DNA of 8,186 bases, taken from NCBI GenBank assembly GCA_024643915.1, contig JAHEMB010000114.1, forward strand, positions 1 through 8,186. The letters run 5' to 3'. Below, one piece after another: positions 5,927 to 8,186 of the stretch. How positions within the stretch are numbered: position 1 is the first letter of the stretch; each line of letters opens with the position of its first letter. The position numbers and the translations under genes were made by a program. The notes below the pieces were generated by a model. The model made no database searches. It saw nothing but the letters and a program-made list of their open reading frames with translations, and was not told the DNA's origin. The DNA is from Rhodothermaceae bacterium. Its GTDB lineage: Bacteria > Bacteroidota > Rhodothermia > Rhodothermales > JAHEMB01.

Positions 5927-7288
5927 TTAGAGTTCAGCCTGATCTCCCGGAATCTCTGTCTCTCCGTCTCTCCGGCTCCCCGACTCTCCCCCGTGCCCGG
6001 CCATCATGGAGGCGACGGCGCTGGCGAGACGCGCCTCAGAGTCTATGAGGAACTGGGCGCTGATGACGACCTCCTCACCGCCCTGCAAGCCTTCGAGGAT
6101 CTGCACCTGGCCGTCGGCTTCCAGGCCCACCGTCACTGCCACTGGGGCGAAGCGGCCCTCGCCGAGGGCGAGGAGGACGGCGTCGTGATCGCCGCTGCGG
6201 AGGAGCGCCTCGGACGGGATGACGGGGAACGGCTCCGTCTCAGCGCCCACGAGGGTGACGGTAGCGAACATGCCGGGTTTGAGCTTGAGGCCGGGGTTGG
6301 ACACGGCGATGCGCGCTTTCACTACGCGCGTCTCGGGGTCGAGCTGGTCGTAGAGGTAGCCCACCCGTCCGACGATCTTGCGCCCCGGCTCGTAGGGCAA
6401 CTCGATGGAGGCCGCCGTGCCGACGCCCACCCACGCGAGGTCCTGCTCGTAGACGTCCGCCATCAGCCAGAGCGTGCCCAGGTTCGTCAGCTCCATGAGG
6501 GTCTGGCCCACCATCACCTGCTGCCCCTGCACGACGCTCGTGCGCGTTACGGTGCCGGCGGCGGGCGCGTAGAGCGTGAGGGTTTTCTGCGGCGTGCCCT
6601 GCTCTTCCAGACGGCGGATCTGCGCCTCGCTGATGTCCCAGTAGCCTAGCCTTCGCCGGGCAGCCTCCACCAGACGCTGGGCGCCCTCCTCAGCGGCGGT
6701 GCCTTGCATCCGCCCCAGACTGCGCAGGGCCAGCAGGAATTCCTCCTGCGTGGAGACGAGTTCAGGGCTGTAGATTTCGAGGAGCGGCTGGCCTTTCGCC
6801 ACCCGTGCTCCTTCGTAGTTCACGTACAGTTTCTCCACCCACCCGCTGATTTTGGGCGAGACGGCGGCGGCGCCCTGCTCGCTGGCCTCGAACCGGCCCG
6901 TCGTCCGCACGAGCCGCTGCATCGGCGCCACCACAACAGGGGCCGTCCTCACGCCGATGTTTTGCAGCGTCACCGGGTCGATGCGGATGGTGCCTTCCTC
7001 GGCGCCATCAACACGGACGGGCATCAGGTCCATTCCGCACACCGGGCACTGCCCCGGCGCATCCTCGACGATCCACGGGTGCATACCAGAGCGATAGACG
7101 ATTCCGTCCCCGTTGAGATCGGCCGCAGCGAGGCCGGACTTCTCTCCGGCGATGGCGGCCTCGGCAGGATCTGCCGGGTGCTCGTCCGTGCTGCGCGTGA
7201 GCATGATAATCAGCGCCACCGCAGCGACGATCCCCAGGCCCAAGAGGGCGAGGATCGGCACCAGTTTCTTTGTTGAGGTTTCTGTCAT
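5927..7288 (-). CDS. cusB: CusB-type RND periplasmic adaptor with N-terminal heavy-metal-binding domain
   Basis: A protein of 453 residues that links the RND pump to the outer-membrane channel. A single N-terminal membrane anchor (about 9-31) is followed by a heavy-metal-binding domain at about 64-91 with the pattern YRSGMHPWI then GQCPVCGMDLMPV (Met69, His70, Cys81, Cys84, Met86, Met89). This domain is typical of copper/silver adaptors. Then come the membrane-fusion-protein parts: a barrel-sandwich lipoyl half (VSPKISGWVEKLYVNYEG), an alpha-hairpin (about 180-235), the second lipoyl half (LYAPAAGTVTRTSVVQGQQV) and beta-barrel strands. A membrane-proximal domain ends near QFLIDSEARL. The last 20 or so residues (GGESGSRRDGETEIPG) are coded by an octamer DNA repeat and are probably not conserved. 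The ATG at 7288 is 18 bp after the channel gene's TAG, which indicates one operon. No Shine-Dalgarno is apparent. Confidence 0.94.
   Translation of the reverse strand: MTETSTKKLVPILALLGLGIVAAVALIIMLTRSTDEHPADPAEAAIAGEKSGLAAADLNGDGIVYRSGMHPWIVEDAPGQCPVCGMDLMPVRVDGAEEGTIRIDPVTLQNIGVRTAPVVVAPMQRLVRTTGRFEASEQGAAAVSPKISGWVEKLYVNYEGARVAKGQPLLEIYSPELVSTQEEFLLALRSLGRMQGTAAEEGAQRLVEAARRRLGYWDISEAQIRRLEEQGTPQKTLTLYAPAAGTVTRTSVVQGQQVMVGQTLMELTNLGTLWLMADVYEQDLAWVGVGTAASIELPYEPGRKIVGRVGYLYDQLDPETRVVKARIAVSNPGLKLKPGMFATVTLVGAETEPFPVIPSEALLRSGDHDAVLLALGEGRFAPVAVTVGLEADGQVQILEGLQGGEEVVISAQFLIDSEARLASAVASMMAGHGGESGSRRDGETEIPGDQAEL
5953..5992. repeat. Degenerate 8-bp tandem repeat coding the adaptor's C-terminal tail
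   Basis: Five units in exact 8-bp register start at 5953, 5961, 5969, 5977 and 5985 on the plus strand (TCTCTGTC, TCTCCGTC and related). On the coding strand the unit is GAGNCGGR-like, close to the GAGCCGAA/GAGTCGAG units of the 1233-1264 array. No inverted partner is seen nearby. It ends just before the adaptor stop codon and replaces or extends the protein's last residues. Confidence 0.7.
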
Positions 7289-7306
7289 GGTTGAGCGCTA
7301 GAAAAA

Positions 7307-8186
7307 CTATTCGGAGAGGTTCGCCACCCCCTCAGCCGGAGGCATGGTCAGGCCGAGGGCGCGGTCGAGGGCGGCACGGGTCAGGAGGGCGCGGACGAAG
7401 GTCTCGGTGCGGCTCATCTGAAGCTCGAAGCGCATCCTTTCGGCATCAAGCAAGTCGGGGAAAGGGGCCTGGCCGGTGGTATAGGCGCTGAGGGTGGAAG
7501 CCACCGTCGTCTCAGCCTGCGGGAGGAGGGCGTCGTCGTAGAGGCGCAAGGCTTTCATCTCCTCCTCTAGCCGGGCGATGAGCGCAGCGATGTCGGCTCG
7601 CACCTCGTTCTCCAGCGCCTCGGAGCGCGCCTGCACCTGCTTGCCGCGCAGACGGGCCTCTTCGACGGCGGCTTCGCGGGAGGAGCGATTGAGGGGGAGG
7701 GTAAGGCCAGCCTGGAGAGCGAAGCGGTTCGGCAGGTCGCCAAGCGGCTGCGCGGCCCGGCCCATCCGCATCATATCCATGAACCCGACGCCGACGGTGA
7801 AGTCCGGCTTGAAAGCCTTCTTCGCGAGGGCGACTTCCGTGTCGGCCTGGCGCTGGCGGAGCCGTAGTGCCTCCGCCTCCGGGCGTAGGGCAAGCGCCTG
7901 GGAGAGTGCGGCGGCGGCGGGGAGGTCGAGGGGGGGCGAGGCCAGGTGGACCTCCTGGGCGGCGGCAAGCCGAGGGTCGTCGGTGAGACGGGCGAGACGT
8001 TCGAGGTATTCGCGTCGAGCCGCCCTCACATCAAGCAACCGGCGGTGTAAAGCGAGCCGCTCAACCTGCGCTTTCAGGATGGCCTGCTGCGGCCCCTGTC
8101 CGACTTCATACCGCACCGCCGCCACCTCCTCAAAATCCTTCACCCGCTCCGCGAAGCCGCCGATATGATGGAGGTGCTCTTGCAGC
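7307..8186 (-). CDS. TolC/CusC-family outer-membrane efflux channel (N-terminal part outside window)
   Basis: C-terminal 292 residues of an outer-membrane factor. The frame stays open to the right window edge, so the true start is upstream. A GTG at 8143 is merely an internal Val. The visible sequence shows the outer-membrane-efflux (OEP) pattern: long Ala/Leu/Arg/Glu-rich helices (VRYEVGQGPQQAILKAQVE), a strand-turn region (FKPDFTVGVGF, then RFALQAGLTLPLNR), a second long helix with alternating charged residues, then AYTTGQAPFPDLLDAER and a final helix to the C-terminus. The two matching 'Y..GQ' helix segments reflect the internal duplication of TolC proteins. It is the first visible gene of the operon and would carry metal across the outer membrane with the CusB- and CusA-like proteins. 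A few similar channels are lipoproteins, which cannot be judged here. Confidence 0.92.
   Translation of the reverse strand, partial: LQEHLHHIGGFAERVKDFEEVAAVRYEVGQGPQQAILKAQVERLALHRRLLDVRAARREYLERLARLTDDPRLAAAQEVHLASPPLDLPAAAALSQALALRPEAEALRLRQRQADTEVALAKKAFKPDFTVGVGFMDMMRMGRAAQPLGDLPNRFALQAGLTLPLNRSSREAAVEEARLRGKQVQARSEALENEVRADIAALIARLEEEMKALRLYDDALLPQAETTVASTLSAYTTGQAPFPDLLDAERMRFELQMSRTETFVRALLTRAALDRALGLTMPPAEGVANLSE

Noticed and set aside
5457..5930. Plus-strand open frame (157 codons) opposite the spy-like gene
   Set aside because: It fully overlaps a gene with signal peptide and family motifs on the other strand, and has no recognisable domain or start signal.

Overview
The window is GC-rich and carries one compact minus-strand gene cluster for heavy-metal efflux, most likely Cu(I)/Ag(I). 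The 3' end of one unrelated plus-strand gene sits at the left edge. In transcription order (right to left) the cluster encodes a TolC/CusC-type outer-membrane channel (5' end outside the window), a CusB-type periplasmic adaptor with an N-terminal metal-binding domain, a small Spy/CpxP-like periplasmic protein, a CusA-type RND pump, a cupredoxin-fold lipoprotein, a DUF411/CopG-like lipoprotein and a 7Fe ferredoxin. The first three genes are 18-20 bp apart. The later gaps are 106, 106, 187 and 83 bp.

Organism: a Gram-negative bacterium, because there is a tripartite envelope pump and there are lipoproteins. Most starts lack a recognisable Shine-Dalgarno sequence. With the GC content and the protein flavour, this makes me lean to a Rhodothermota/Bacteroidota-type lineage, but this is a weak inference and no marker gene settles it.

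How the genes work together: CusA uses the proton gradient to push metal through the CusB-like adaptor and the TolC-like channel. The Spy-like protein, the Cys/Met-rich cupredoxin and the CopG-like protein are probably periplasmic metal buffers, sensors or handlers feeding or protecting the pump. No regulator, CusF or P-type ATPase is visible here.

The most unusual content is not a gene. Four places in 8 kb carry degenerate tandem repeats with a strict 7- or 8-bp period, and three of them are built as inverted (hairpin) pairs. They lie at 1200-1340 (period 8, between the cupredoxin and copG genes), 3857-3982 (period 7, in frame inside cusA), 5246-5341 (period 7, filling the spy-cusA gap) and 5953-5992 (period 8, coding the C-terminal tail of the adaptor). 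The two octamer sites share a GAGNCGRA-like unit. One heptamer element has a perfect 14-bp inverted repeat and is bordered by near-identical 7-bp direct repeats. Together they look like a dispersed family of small repeat elements, possibly mobile or slippage-generated, some of which have been absorbed into reading frames.

No RNA genes, CRISPR arrays, insertion sequences or clear intrinsic terminators were found. No gene-free stretch exceeds 187 bp.
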